Shown: one piece after another, positions 8,492 through 16,635 of the stretch
Position numbering within the stretch: position 1 is the stretch's first letter
Layout of the letters: every line of letters begins with the position of its first letter
Assembly: GCA_963775835.1 (NCBI GenBank)
Contig: CAVZKV010000002.1
Span: forward strand, 310,001-374,000
Direction: 5' to 3'
Length of the DNA stretch: 64,000 nucleotides
Origin: AWTP1-13 sp963775835
Lineage (GTDB): Bacteria > Pseudomonadota > Alphaproteobacteria > Rhizobiales > Hyphomicrobiaceae
Position numbers and translations under genes: made by a program
Notes under the pieces: generated by a model
Told to the model about the DNA's origin: nothing
Seen by the model: the letters and a program-made list of their open reading frames with translations, nothing else
Databases searched by the model: none

Positions 8492-9664
8492 GTGATCTTC
8501 CCTCCTCGGCTCAAAGCGAGAGGCCGTGCCGCCGCCGGCGGGGTGGCGGGTTCGGGCAGGGCTGCGGCAACCATCGCCGCGCGGCTGACCTTCGATCGGC
8601 TCGAGCGCCGCTTCGAGACCACGGCTGCGCTCAACGGCCTTTCACTCGATATCGCTCCCGCCGAGGTGGTATGCCTGCTCGGACCATCGGGCTGCGGCAA
8701 GACCACGCTGCTGCGCGTCGCCTCCGGGATCGAAAGGCCGACCGGCGGGCGCGTCTTGATCAACGATCGCGAGGTCGCAGGACCTCAGCGCTTCGTGCCA
8801 CCCGAGCGACGCAACGTCGGTCTGATGTTTCAGGATTTCGCGCTGTTTCCGCACTTGACCATCATCGAGAACGTCGCCTTTGGCCTAAGGGCGCTGCCGC
8901 GCGAGGACGCCCGCCGCGAAGCGGCCGTGGCGCTCGCCCGCGTCGGCCTCGCGCGCTATGCCGATGACTATCCCCACACCCTGTCCGGCGGCGAGCAACA
9001 GCGCGTCGCCCTGGCGCGCGCGATCGTTCCGCGCCCGGCGGTGATGCTGATGGACGAGCCGTTTTCTGGGCTCGACGTGCAGCTGCGCGAACGCTTGCAG
9101 GAAGAGACCTTGACCCTGTTGCGGGAGACCCGCGCCACGTGTCTGATCGTGACGCACGCCCCCGCGGAGGCGATCCGCCTCGGCGATCGCATCGCGGTCA
9201 TGCGCGCGGGCCGCCTGGTGCAGGCTGGCACGGCCGAAGAGCTTTACCGCAATCCGGCCGATCTGTTCGTGGCGCGGCTCTTCTCCGAGATCAACGAAAT
9301 TCCCTACCGGGTGGAGGAGGGGGCGCTTCGCACGCCGATCGGTGCCTTTGCCGTGCCGGGGCTCAACGAAGGCGAGGAGGCGATTTTGTGCATCCGGCGG
9401 CGCGCCATTCGGCTCGGCGGTGTCGGCGCCGGTCTGCCGGGGCGTCTGCTGCGGGCGCGGTTCTTGGGCGATTTGGCGCTGCTGGAGGTGGCGGTGGAAG
9501 GGTTCGAGCGGCCGTTGCTCACCCTCGTACGCGAGGGCGAGCAGCCGCCGGAGGGCGAAGAAGTCTCGGTCAGCGTCGCGGCGGAAAGCGTGCTCGTCTT
9601 TCCTGCCCAGGCGGCCAATGCAGATGACGCCGATTTAATCCCAGGCGAGCAGGAAAGATCCTGA
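8492..9664 (+). CDS. Orphan ABC transporter ATPase, Fe3+/polyamine (FbpC/PotA) type
   Basis: ATP-binding subunit of a binding-protein-dependent importer. The 390-residue product has Walker A GPSGCGKTT (64-72), a Q-loop in LMFQDFALFP, signature LSGGEQQR (164-171), Walker B VMLMDEP (184-190) and a switch His in VTHAPAEAIRLGDR. A C-terminal TOBE-like region follows (about 270-380). The annotated start is a GTG at 8492; the first 30 residues are Ala/Arg-rich and the true start may lie downstream near the RLTFDRLERRF segment. No permease or binding protein gene is adjacent, so its transporter partners must be elsewhere. Substrate is unknown. Confidence 0.88.
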   Translation: MIFPPRLKARGRAAAGGVAGSGRAAATIAARLTFDRLERRFETTAALNGLSLDIAPAEVVCLLGPSGCGKTTLLRVASGIERPTGGRVLINDREVAGPQRFVPPERRNVGLMFQDFALFPHLTIIENVAFGLRALPREDARREAAVALARVGLARYADDYPHTLSGGEQQRVALARAIVPRPAVMLMDEPFSGLDVQLRERLQEETLTLLRETRATCLIVTHAPAEAIRLGDRIAVMRAGRLVQAGTAEELYRNPADLFVARLFSEINEIPYRVEEGALRTPIGAFAVPGLNEGEEAILCIRRRAIRLGGVGAGLPGRLLRARFLGDLALLEVAVEGFERPLLTLVREGEQPPEGEEVSVSVAAESVLVFPAQAANADDADLIPGEQERS

Positions 9665-9781
9665 TTTCAATGGCATAGGCGCAGATACAAGCGGTGTGGC
9701 AACCTTGCCCCAACCGGCCCTTTCTGCGATAGTGCGCCAAACCCCAAGCGTATGCGGCGTGGCTGCGAGAGGAGCAAGCGA

Positions 9782-10036
9782 ATGGGTGGCTTGAGTATTT
9801 GGCATTGGCTGCTGTTTTTGGCCGTTGCCTTGTTGATGTTCGGGGGTAGCGGCAAGATATCCTCGATCATGGGTGACGTTGCCAAAGGCATCAAAAGCTT
9901 CAAAAAGGGCATGGCGGAGGACGACGAGGCGCAGAAAGACGATGCGGCCCGGAAGGACGCCCCACCCAAGTCGATCGACGGTGGGCCCGCCAAGCCGGCC
10001 GAACCCGCCAGCGTGCAGGCCAACAAGGTCGGCTGA
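9782..10036 (+). CDS. tatA: Sec-independent translocase subunit TatA
   Basis: Pore-forming subunit of the twin-arginine translocase in the inner membrane. The 84-residue product has one short N-terminal membrane segment (about 5-20, WHWLLFLAVALLMFGG), then the amphipathic helix GKISSIMGDVAKGIKSFKKGM, then a charged tail. ATG 9782 is chosen because the upstream in-frame extension (MRRGCERSKR) is foreign to TatA. It leads a tatA-tatB-tatC operon that exports folded cofactor proteins, among them likely SoxB, SoxY and FccB in this window. Confidence 0.95.
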   Translation: MGGLSIWHWLLFLAVALLMFGGSGKISSIMGDVAKGIKSFKKGMAEDDEAQKDDAARKDAPPKSIDGGPAKPAEPASVQANKVG

Positions 10037-10131
10037 AGCGGGGGACCGTTCGGTCGATCGCAAGGTCTCGACAGGCCTCGGCGCTTTTGTTCAGAGTTTG
10101 CTTCGCGCTCCCATGCCGTTAGGTTGAGCCG

Positions 10132-10627
10132 ATGTTCGACATCACCTCCAGCAAACTCTTGATCCTCGGCATCGTGGCGCTCCTCGTCATCGGCCCGAAA
10201 GATCTGCCCGCCCTGCTGCGCACGATCGGCAAGTACATCGGCATCATCAAGCGGCAGGCGGCGGAGTTCCGCGCCCAATTCGACGAAGCCATGCGCGAGT
10301 TCGGAACTGGCAGACCTCAAAAGAGACGTGGAATCCCTCGGCCGCGAGGCGGAGCAAACCATGCGCGCCGCCGAAGAATCGGTGGAAAAGGACTGGGCGC
10401 AGGCGCAGGGGAGCGTGACCGCGGCGCTCGACGATGGCGCCAGCGCGCCGCCGGCCGCAGACCCCCCAGCGATAGCCCCCGAGCAGGCACCGGCGTTGCC
10501 TGAGGCGGAGCCGAGGCCGCTGAACGGCGGTGCCGAACATGCCGAGGCGGGGGCGTCCGAACCTGCATCGGCCACGCCCGAGACCCAGCGCGCGGCGCCG
10601 CCGCAGGTCGAAAAGAGCGGAGCGTGA
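10132..10627 (+). CDS. tatB: Sec-independent translocase subunit TatB (frameshifted)
   Basis: TatB forms the substrate receptor with TatC. The first frame from ATG 10132 gives MFDITSSKLLILGIVALLVIGPKDLP, the TatB membrane segment and hinge, then AEFRAQFDEAMREF. At about 10301-10304 the reading jumps: the following bases read ELADLKRDVESLGREAEQT only in the next frame, which is the expected TatB amphipathic helix, and this frame continues with an Ala/Pro-rich tail to a TGA at 10625-10627. Removing one G from the GG at 10303-10304 restores a protein of about 164 residues. As written, translation would end at 10503 with a foreign tail. TatB is usually needed with TatC, so an assembly error is a fair alternative. 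Confidence 0.85.
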
Positions 10628-10634
10628 CCTCGCC

Positions 10635-11444
10635 ATGCAGGAAACCGTCAACCGCGAGGGACACGACGAAATCGAGGCCTCCAAGGCTCCGTTGATGGAG
10701 CACCTGATCGAACTGAGACAGCGCATGATCTATACGCTGATCGGTATCGGTATTGGCTTTTTTGTGTGCTTCGCCTTCGCCACCAATATCTACAATTTGC
10801 TGGTGTGGCCCTACCAGGTGGCGCGCGGCGAGGGGCAAAAGATCGAAATGATCTACACCGCCCCGCACGAATTCTTCTTCACCAAGCTGAAGCTCGCCCT
10901 GTTCGGCGCCGTCTTCCTCGCCTTCCCGCTGATCGCCTACCAAATTTACAAGTTCGTGGCCCCTGGGCTTTACAAGAACGAGCGGCAAGCCTTTCGCCCC
11001 TACCTGCTGTGGACCTTCGTTCTGTTCATCATGGGCGCCATGGTGGTCTACTTCGTCGTCATGCCGCTGGCGATGAAGTTCTTCCTGTCGATGGAACAGA
11101 CCGGCGGCCAGGTTGAGATCCATCTGCAGGCTCGCGTCAGCGAATACCTCTCCTTGATCATGACGTTGATCTTGGGGTTCGGCATCATGTTTCAGTTGCC
11201 GGTGGTGCTGACCCTACTTGCGCAGGCGGGGATCGTCGGTGCGGACAACTTGCGCAGTTTTCGCCGCTACGCCGTAGTTGCCATCACCGCGGCAGCGGGC
11301 ATCTTGTCCCCGCCCGACCCCTTCAGCATGGTCGCCATGGCGTTACCGACCATCGTGCTCTACGAGGCGGCGATCTTCGCGGTGGCGCGCGTGGAGAAGT
11401 CGCGGCTCGAAAAGGAAGCCGCGGCGCAGGCCGCAACGGGCTGA
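10635..11444 (+). CDS. tatC: Sec-independent translocase subunit TatC
   Basis: Polytopic core of the Tat receptor complex. The 269-residue product shows the N-terminal MEHLIELRQRMIY signature (with the conserved Glu of the signal-peptide site), six predicted membrane segments, and the TTAAAGILSPPDPFS-like loop (here AAAGILSPPDPFSM). ATG 10635 is preferred over an upstream in-frame start at 10530 because that extension overlaps the tatB tail and is Arg/Pro junk. It begins 7 bases after the tatB stop. Confidence 0.96.
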   Translation: MQETVNREGHDEIEASKAPLMEHLIELRQRMIYTLIGIGIGFFVCFAFATNIYNLLVWPYQVARGEGQKIEMIYTAPHEFFFTKLKLALFGAVFLAFPLIAYQIYKFVAPGLYKNERQAFRPYLLWTFVLFIMGAMVVYFVVMPLAMKFFLSMEQTGGQVEIHLQARVSEYLSLIMTLILGFGIMFQLPVVLTLLAQAGIVGADNLRSFRRYAVVAITAAAGILSPPDPFSMVAMALPTIVLYEAAIFAVARVEKSRLEKEAAAQAATG

Positions 11445-12063
11445 TCGTGCGCGGCCGGCGTTGGCCAAAGCCAGCGCGCTCATTTTGGGTTGCCGCGATC
11501 CGGACGCTGCGATCGCGCCGCGCTCCCGCTGAAGCCAGCGCCGATTGCCGGCAGGGCGCTTGAGCGAATGGCCGCCGAGTTCTCGCCTTTCAGGTCGGCG
11601 CCGCGCCGGGCCGGGCCAACGGTCGTGCCCCCCATGATCTCTGGGCCCCCCGATGATCTGGGCCCCCGATGCTCTGGGTCCAGGGCTGGGCCTCATGAGC
11701 TGGCCTCGAGAGCTGGCCGCAAGAGCTGGATTAATGCGCCGCAATCGTATAGCACACGCCCATTCGAGCACGGTCATCTCTCGCGCACGGCGCGCGCCAT
11801 CCGTTTTTTGGGTTTTGGCAGCGGGCAGCGCAGCGAGCCAACCTCGGTCGCTATAAGCGGATCGGCGTCTTTCGCTCGGGAATGACGGTGGCGTGTTAGG
11901 CAACGCTTGTGTTGGACATCGTGGGTCGACAGTCGTCTCATCACCCGAGCGGTCGCAGTCGGTGCCGCGCGCGCAATCTTGCGGCGCTGGCGGTAGACCC
12001 CAGGCGGGGTGCGGGTCCCCTGCGGGCTTGCCCCCCGCTTGCCTTTCCCAAGGATTGATCCCC
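11445..12063. other. Long intergenic region between tatC and serS
   Basis: A 619-base gap with no convincing gene; open frames here have arbitrary composition. It contains a degenerate tandem repeat at 11634-11683 (described separately) followed by a looser series of GAGCTGG words around 11697-11728. Related genomes usually have a shorter tatC-serS gap. Confidence 0.5.
11634..11683. repeat. Degenerate tandem repeat
   Basis: Three imperfect copies of a 15-19 base unit, atgatctctgggccccccg (11634-11652), atgatctgggcccccg (11653-11668) and atgctctgggtccag (11669-11683). The copies differ by small indels in the C-run and one substitution. Function unknown; it lies in the tatC-serS gap. Confidence 0.6.
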
Positions 12064-13599
12064 GTGTTTGATATCAGGTGGATACGCGACAATCCGGCTG
12101 CATTCGACGCGGGAATGCGCAAGCGCGGCCTTTCTCCCGGCAGCGACGTTGCCTCTTCGGCGCCCTTGATCGCGCTCGACGAGGCGCGTCGCAAGATCAT
12201 CACCCGTCTGCAGGAGGCGCAAGCGCGCCGCAACGCCGCCTCCAAGGAAATCGGCAAGGCCAAGGCCGCCAAGGACGAGGCGGCCGCCGCGCGGCTGATG
12301 GCCGAGGTGGCAGCGCTGAAGGACGAGCTGGCGCAGGGTGCCGACGAGCAGCGCCTCGCCGACGCCAATCTGCAGCAGGCCCTGGAGGTGATTCCCAATC
12401 TGCCGCTCGAAGAGGTACCGCTCGGCGCCGACGAAAAGGGCAACCGGGAGGTGCGGCGCGTCGGGGAGCCGCGCAAGCTCGAGTGGACCAACAAACCGCT
12501 GCAACATTTCGAGATCGGCGAAGCCCTGGGACTAATGGATTTCGAGACGGCGGCAAAGTTGTCCGGCGCGCGCTTCGTTGTGCTGAAAGGCGCGTTGGCG
12601 CGCATGGAGCGGGCGCTAGCCGCCTTCATGCTCGATCTACACACGGCGCCCCAGCGCCATGGGATCGGCGGCTATCGCGAGTGCAACCCGCCGCTGCTGG
12701 TGCGCGACGATACCGCCTTTGGCACCGGCAATCTTCCCAAGTTCATGGATGATCTGTTTCAGACGCGGCTGAGCCAAGCCGACGTGACGCAGGGGGCCGC
12801 CGCGGCGATGCACAAAGCCATGCAGAGCCGGCTCGATCAGGTTTTGTCCCGCCTGGCGGCGGCAAACGGACCAAGCGACGGCAAAGGCGGCACGGGCCGC
12901 GATCTTGCCGTCGAACTGCGTGCCGCGCTTGCCGCAAGCGGTGAGGAAATGATCAAGGCGGCGGCGGCAGAGTTCCGGCGCAATGCAAGTCAGCGGCTGT
13001 GGTTGATCCCGACCGCGGAGGTTGCGCTCACCAATTTCGTGCGTGAGCAAATCATCGATGAAACCCAGCTGCCCTTGCGCCTCACCGCCTGGACGCCATG
13101 CTTCAGGTCGGAGGCCGGCGCCGCCGGCAAGGACACGCGCGGAATGATCCGCCAGCACCAATTCTCCAAGGTCGAGCTGGTCTCGATCACCACGCCGGAA
13201 AACAGCTTGGCCGAGCATGAGCGTATGACGGGCTGTGCCGAAGAAGTCTTGAAGCGGCTGGGTCTTGCTTATCGCGTCATGCTGCTATGCGGCGGCGATA
13301 TGGGTTTCGCGGCGCAGAAGACCTATGACCTCGAAGTCTGGCTGCCCGGACAAAACACCTATCGCGAGATATCGTCCTGTTCCGTGTGCGGCGATTTCCA
13401 GGCGCGCCGGATGGACGCGCGCTATCGGCGCAAGGGCGGCAAACCGGAATATGTGCACACGCTGAACGGGTCCGGTTTGGCGATCGGCCGCACGCTGATT
13501 GCCATCCTGGAAAACTATCAGCAGCCGGATGGTTCCGTGGCGATCCCCGAGGCGTTGGTGCCCTACATGGGGGGCGTGACCCGCATCGACAAGCCTTGA
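12064..13599 (+). CDS. serS: Seryl-tRNA synthetase with internal insertion
   Basis: Class II synthetase charging tRNA-Ser. It has the N-terminal coiled-coil arm (about 38-105), motif 2 with FRSEAGAAGKDTRGMIRQHQF, the YDLEVWLPGQ segment, and motif 3 GSGLAIGRTLIAILENYQ. The start is GTG at 12064 (VFDIRWIRDNP), matching the universal family start MFDI/MLDI; the longer in-frame extension to 11893 is unlikely. Length is 511 residues against about 420-430 usual. The excess is one block of about 75 residues (235-311) between GNLPKFMDDLFQT and LWLIPTAEV, Ala-rich, charged and probably helical. Catalytic motifs are intact, so activity is expected. Confidence 0.95.
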   Translation: MFDIRWIRDNPAAFDAGMRKRGLSPGSDVASSAPLIALDEARRKIITRLQEAQARRNAASKEIGKAKAAKDEAAAARLMAEVAALKDELAQGADEQRLADANLQQALEVIPNLPLEEVPLGADEKGNREVRRVGEPRKLEWTNKPLQHFEIGEALGLMDFETAAKLSGARFVVLKGALARMERALAAFMLDLHTAPQRHGIGGYRECNPPLLVRDDTAFGTGNLPKFMDDLFQTRLSQADVTQGAAAAMHKAMQSRLDQVLSRLAAANGPSDGKGGTGRDLAVELRAALAASGEEMIKAAAAEFRRNASQRLWLIPTAEVALTNFVREQIIDETQLPLRLTAWTPCFRSEAGAAGKDTRGMIRQHQFSKVELVSITTPENSLAEHERMTGCAEEVLKRLGLAYRVMLLCGGDMGFAAQKTYDLEVWLPGQNTYREISSCSVCGDFQARRMDARYRRKGGKPEYVHTLNGSGLAIGRTLIAILENYQQPDGSVAIPEALVPYMGGVTRIDKP

Positions 13600-13714
13600 A
13601 CGGCGCCATTGCGCGTGAACGGGCGTGGCGCTCTGCACACGCGCCGGTACGGCCGGGGCACGCTCCGCGGCTCTAACACGTTGCGCCATTCCCATGGCCC
13701 TATACAGTTGCCGC

Positions 13715-14488
13715 ATGCGCATTCTTTTGACCAATGACGACGGTATCGACGCCCCGGGCCTGCACGCGCTGCGCGAGATCGCTCGCCAACTCAGCCAGGA
13801 TATCTGGGTCTTTGCCCCGGAAACCAACCAGTCCGGCGCCAGTCACTCGCTGACCTTGCACGAACCCTTGCGCATGCGCTCGGTCGACGAGCGCGCCTTC
13901 GCCATCCGCGGTACGCCCACCGATAGCGTCATCATGGGCGTGCGCCATGTACTCAAGGATGAACCGCCGGACCTGATCCTGTCCGGGGTCAACCGCGGCG
14001 GCAATATGGCCGAGGACGTCACTTACTCGGGCACCATCGCCGGCGCCTTCGAAGGCACCATTCTCGGCATTCGATCCATGGCGCTGTCGCAGGCCTTCGG
14101 CTTCGAGCCTGGCAGGGGTGTGCGCTGGCAAACCGCTATCGCCCACGCGCCGGGGCTTATCCGCAAGTTGCTGGCCACCGAATGGCCGCCGTCGACGACG
14201 ATGAACATCAACTTTCCCGACCGCGAGCCCAGTGAGGTGGCGGGGGTGAGCGTGACGAGCCAGGGCCGCCGCGACCCGGGCCTGCTGCACATCGACGAGC
14301 GACAGGATACTTGGGGCAATCCCTACTACTGGCTGGCCTTTGAGCGGCGCCGCTCGGTGGCATCAGAGGGCAGCGACCTGCGCGCCATCTATGCCGGGCG
14401 AATTTCCGTCACGCCGCTCTTCCTCGACCTCACGCATCATAGTTTGCGCCAATCGCTAAAAAGCCTGTTGGAAACCGAACCGAGCTGA
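13715..14488 (+). CDS. surE: 5'/3'-nucleotidase SurE
   Basis: Metal-dependent survival-protein nucleotidase acting on nucleoside monophosphates. The 257-residue product begins MRILLTNDDGIDAPG, whose Asp-Asp pair binds the metal, and has the APETNQSGASHSLT loop and the LSGVNRGGN segment. ATG 13715 is chosen; the upstream extension to 13625 is not family-like. It follows serS by 115 bases. In many proteobacteria pcm lies between surE and the LysM/M23 gene; it is absent here. Confidence 0.96.
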   Translation: MRILLTNDDGIDAPGLHALREIARQLSQDIWVFAPETNQSGASHSLTLHEPLRMRSVDERAFAIRGTPTDSVIMGVRHVLKDEPPDLILSGVNRGGNMAEDVTYSGTIAGAFEGTILGIRSMALSQAFGFEPGRGVRWQTAIAHAPGLIRKLLATEWPPSTTMNINFPDREPSEVAGVSVTSQGRRDPGLLHIDERQDTWGNPYYWLAFERRRSVASEGSDLRAIYAGRISVTPLFLDLTHHSLRQSLKSLLETEPS

Positions 14489-14723
14489 GGCGAGGGGCGC
14501 GACGGGGGCAATGAAGCCCGCACGCGGCAAAAAAGTCGCAACCGCGGGCCTCCCCCGCGGCCGCATCTACAACAGGGCGCGGCGTGCCCGGCCCGGCGTG
14601 AGCGCCGCACCCCGCGCGTGTGCGTGCATCGCGGGCGCCAGGGCTCTTCCCCGCTCGCAGCGCACGCGCGCGGCGGCCCGGCGACGTCCTCTTGCGGCTG
14701 AGCGTTTCCGCGATTCCCAAGCT

Positions 14724-14759
14724 CCATTAACGGCCCCTTAACTCGTTAAGGGTTAATGG
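14724..14759. promoter_or_regulatory. Nested inverted repeat with CtrA-type TTAA-N7-TTAAC site
   Basis: Outer arms CCATTAAC (14724-14731) and GTTAATGG (14752-14759) enclose inner arms CCTTAAC (14736-14742) and GTTAAGG (14745-14751). The + strand contains TTAA at 14727-14730, seven bases, then TTAAC at 14738-14742, matching the known CtrA consensus TTAA-N7-TTAAC. It ends 25 bases before the ATG of the LysM/LytM lipoprotein gene, a position where binding could block or time transcription. CtrA control is inferred from the motif only. Confidence 0.6.
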
Positions 14760-14784
14760 ACGATGGGAGTAAGAGGTGTGCCCC

Positions 14785-16332
14785 ATGTCGAGTAACGCGC
14801 GTTGGCGCTCCGCCGTGTCCCAGGCCCACGCCGGCCGGGGCCTTGCGGTTGCGGCCTGCTTGTCCGTCGGCGCCTGCAGCGCCGACGTGACCCGCTTCGA
14901 TTTTCCGGCCTTCAACGTCGCCGAAAACAACGCCCCGACGGGCGCCCTGCCGGGATCACCAGGCTACGCGCAGCGTCCCGGTCAGGGCTTCGATGGGCCC
15001 GCCGGCGCCCCACCGCGCGGCGTCGGCGCCGTGGATGCCCCGCCCGCCACGGTCTACGCTGGTAGCTACCAAGGCGAACGGCTCGCCAGCGCCCGCGACG
15101 GGCAACCGCAAACGACCCCCCTGCCGCCGCTCGTGCCCGAGCACCGGCCGGCGCCGCAAAATGACGCCGCCTTCGCGCCCGAACGTCCGCGCCAAGCGGT
15201 GGCGCGCGATGCCGCGCCCGAGCGTGCCGCGATGGCGCGCCGCGAGCCCGCGCCGCAAAGCCTGGGCACGCCCGCGGCGGGTGACACCGTCCAGGTCGAG
15301 CAGGGTGATACGCTCTATAGCCTCTCCAAACGCTACGGCGTGGCCCTCGCCGATCTTATCGAGGCCAACGGCCTGCACCACGGGACGAGCCTCAAGCCCG
15401 GCCAGCAGATCGTGCTGCCGGCCGGCACACTGGCCAGGCAGGCACGGCGCGAGGCGCGTGGCAAACCCTCCGTCGCGCTGGTGCCCGTTGCCAAGGTGCC
15501 GGTGACGGCCCCGGGCTTCGCCGCCAGCCCCACAGCGGCCCCGCCGCCCGCCCCGACCGCAACCTCGCCCGCCCCGACCATGACGCCTTCTGCGCCGGCC
15601 GCCGCCGCCGCCGGCTGGGAGGGCCGCCATACCATCAAGGCCGGAGAGTCCCTTTATGGCATTGCCCGCCAGCACCGGGTGAGCCTGGCTGAGCTCCAGC
15701 GCGTCAACGGCATCGACAACCCATTGCGGGTGAAGGTCGGGACCAGCTTGCAGGTGCCAGGCACCGCGACCGCGACGCTCCCAGCAGAGCCGGCGCCGGC
15801 GCGCGAGCTAGCCCAGGAAGCCCCCGCGACCCCCAAAATCATCAATGCGCCTAACGAGCGAAAGGTGGTTGCCGCGCGCAGCGATCAGGTGTCGGACGCC
15901 GACCCGGTTACCGCCTCGGCTCCGGCCAACGCCATCGCCAGTGAACCGACGAGCGGTCGGTTCCGCTGGCCGGCACGCGGGCGCGTGATCGCCGCTTACG
16001 GCCGGCGTCCCGACGGCACCCAAAACGACGGCATCAATTTGGCCCTGCCGCAGGGCGCCGAAGTGCACGCGAGCGAAGCAGGCAAGGTCGCCTATGCCGG
16101 CAACGAGCTCAAAGGCTACGGCAATCTGATCCTGATCCGTCACGACAACGGCTGGGTGTCGGCCTACGCTCATAACGACCAGCTGCTGGTCAAGCGCGAT
16201 GATGTCGTGCGCAGAGGCCAGGTGATTGCCAAGGCCGGCAAAACCGGATCGGTCGATCAGCCGCAGCTGCACTTCGAGCTGCGCCAGGGCTCCAGGCCGG
16301 TCGATCCGATGCAGCACCTGGAGAAGAACTAA
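14785..16332 (+). CDS. NlpD-like LysM/LytM lipoprotein, probable amidase activator
   Basis: Envelope lipoprotein of 515 residues. A lipobox LSVGAC places the acylated Cys at 31. Two LysM peptidoglycan-binding domains follow (about 167-215 and 280-325), separated by Pro/Ala linkers, then a C-terminal LytM/M23 domain (about 390-510). The first zinc motif, HxGxD in active M23 enzymes, reads NDGIN here, so two zinc ligands are missing, although YAHND and LHFELR remain. E. coli NlpD is degenerate at the same place and works by activating AmiC, so I infer an amidase activator in daughter-cell separation. ATG 14785 is preferred to GTG 14776. Confidence 0.88.
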   Translation: MSSNARWRSAVSQAHAGRGLAVAACLSVGACSADVTRFDFPAFNVAENNAPTGALPGSPGYAQRPGQGFDGPAGAPPRGVGAVDAPPATVYAGSYQGERLASARDGQPQTTPLPPLVPEHRPAPQNDAAFAPERPRQAVARDAAPERAAMARREPAPQSLGTPAAGDTVQVEQGDTLYSLSKRYGVALADLIEANGLHHGTSLKPGQQIVLPAGTLARQARREARGKPSVALVPVAKVPVTAPGFAASPTAAPPPAPTATSPAPTMTPSAPAAAAAGWEGRHTIKAGESLYGIARQHRVSLAELQRVNGIDNPLRVKVGTSLQVPGTATATLPAEPAPARELAQEAPATPKIINAPNERKVVAARSDQVSDADPVTASAPANAIASEPTSGRFRWPARGRVIAAYGRRPDGTQNDGINLALPQGAEVHASEAGKVAYAGNELKGYGNLILIRHDNGWVSAYAHNDQLLVKRDDVVRRGQVIAKAGKTGSVDQPQLHFELRQGSRPVDPMQHLEKN

Positions 16333-16635
16333 AAGACCGCGCCGGGCGACCTCGACCCCAGGAAGCTTCATCCCCGCAGGGGAAGGGGCCCCGCTCGAGC
16401 CAAGTGTCCCCGGCAGATGTCCCCGGGCAAATCTCCCGGCAATCGTCCCCAGCAAATTCCGGTCCCTGCCAAGCCCTTAAGATTGCGGCCTTTTTTGCAC
16501 CGCCTGGCGGGAAAAACGAGGCCGCCGGCTTGGCCCCGTTGGGCCTGCGCCGATGCGCCTCGTCGAGGCTCCTAGACGCGGCGCGCAGCGGCGGCTAATG
16601 CTCGGCCCGATCGGCCAAAAGACCTGCGAGGACCC
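16333..16635. other. Intergenic region before tkt with degenerate repeat
   Basis: No gene seen. At 16405-16457 there are four imperfect copies of an 11-15 base unit of the form tgtccccggcaga. A ggccttttttgc stretch near 16493 pairs weakly with a downstream gggaaaaacgaggcc stretch, giving a poor hairpin that does not look like a real terminator. Confidence 0.45.
16405..16457. repeat. Degenerate short tandem repeat
   Basis: Successive units tgtccccggcaga (16405-16417), tgtccccgggcaaa (16418-16431), tctcccggcaa (16432-16442) and tcgtccccagcaaat (16443-16457) share a tcccc-ggcaa core with small indels. It lies between the LysM/LytM gene and tkt. No function is suggested. Confidence 0.5.

Noticed and set aside
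11490..11885. A 131-codon frame in the tatC-serS gap
   Set aside because: Composition is random-like (Arg/Ser/Pro) and it runs through the tandem repeat; no start signal.
16493..16530. T-run near the tkt upstream region as a terminator
   Set aside because: The only pairing for it is weak, with a loop interrupted by a GC-rich stretch; it does not have a proper stem directly before the T-run.
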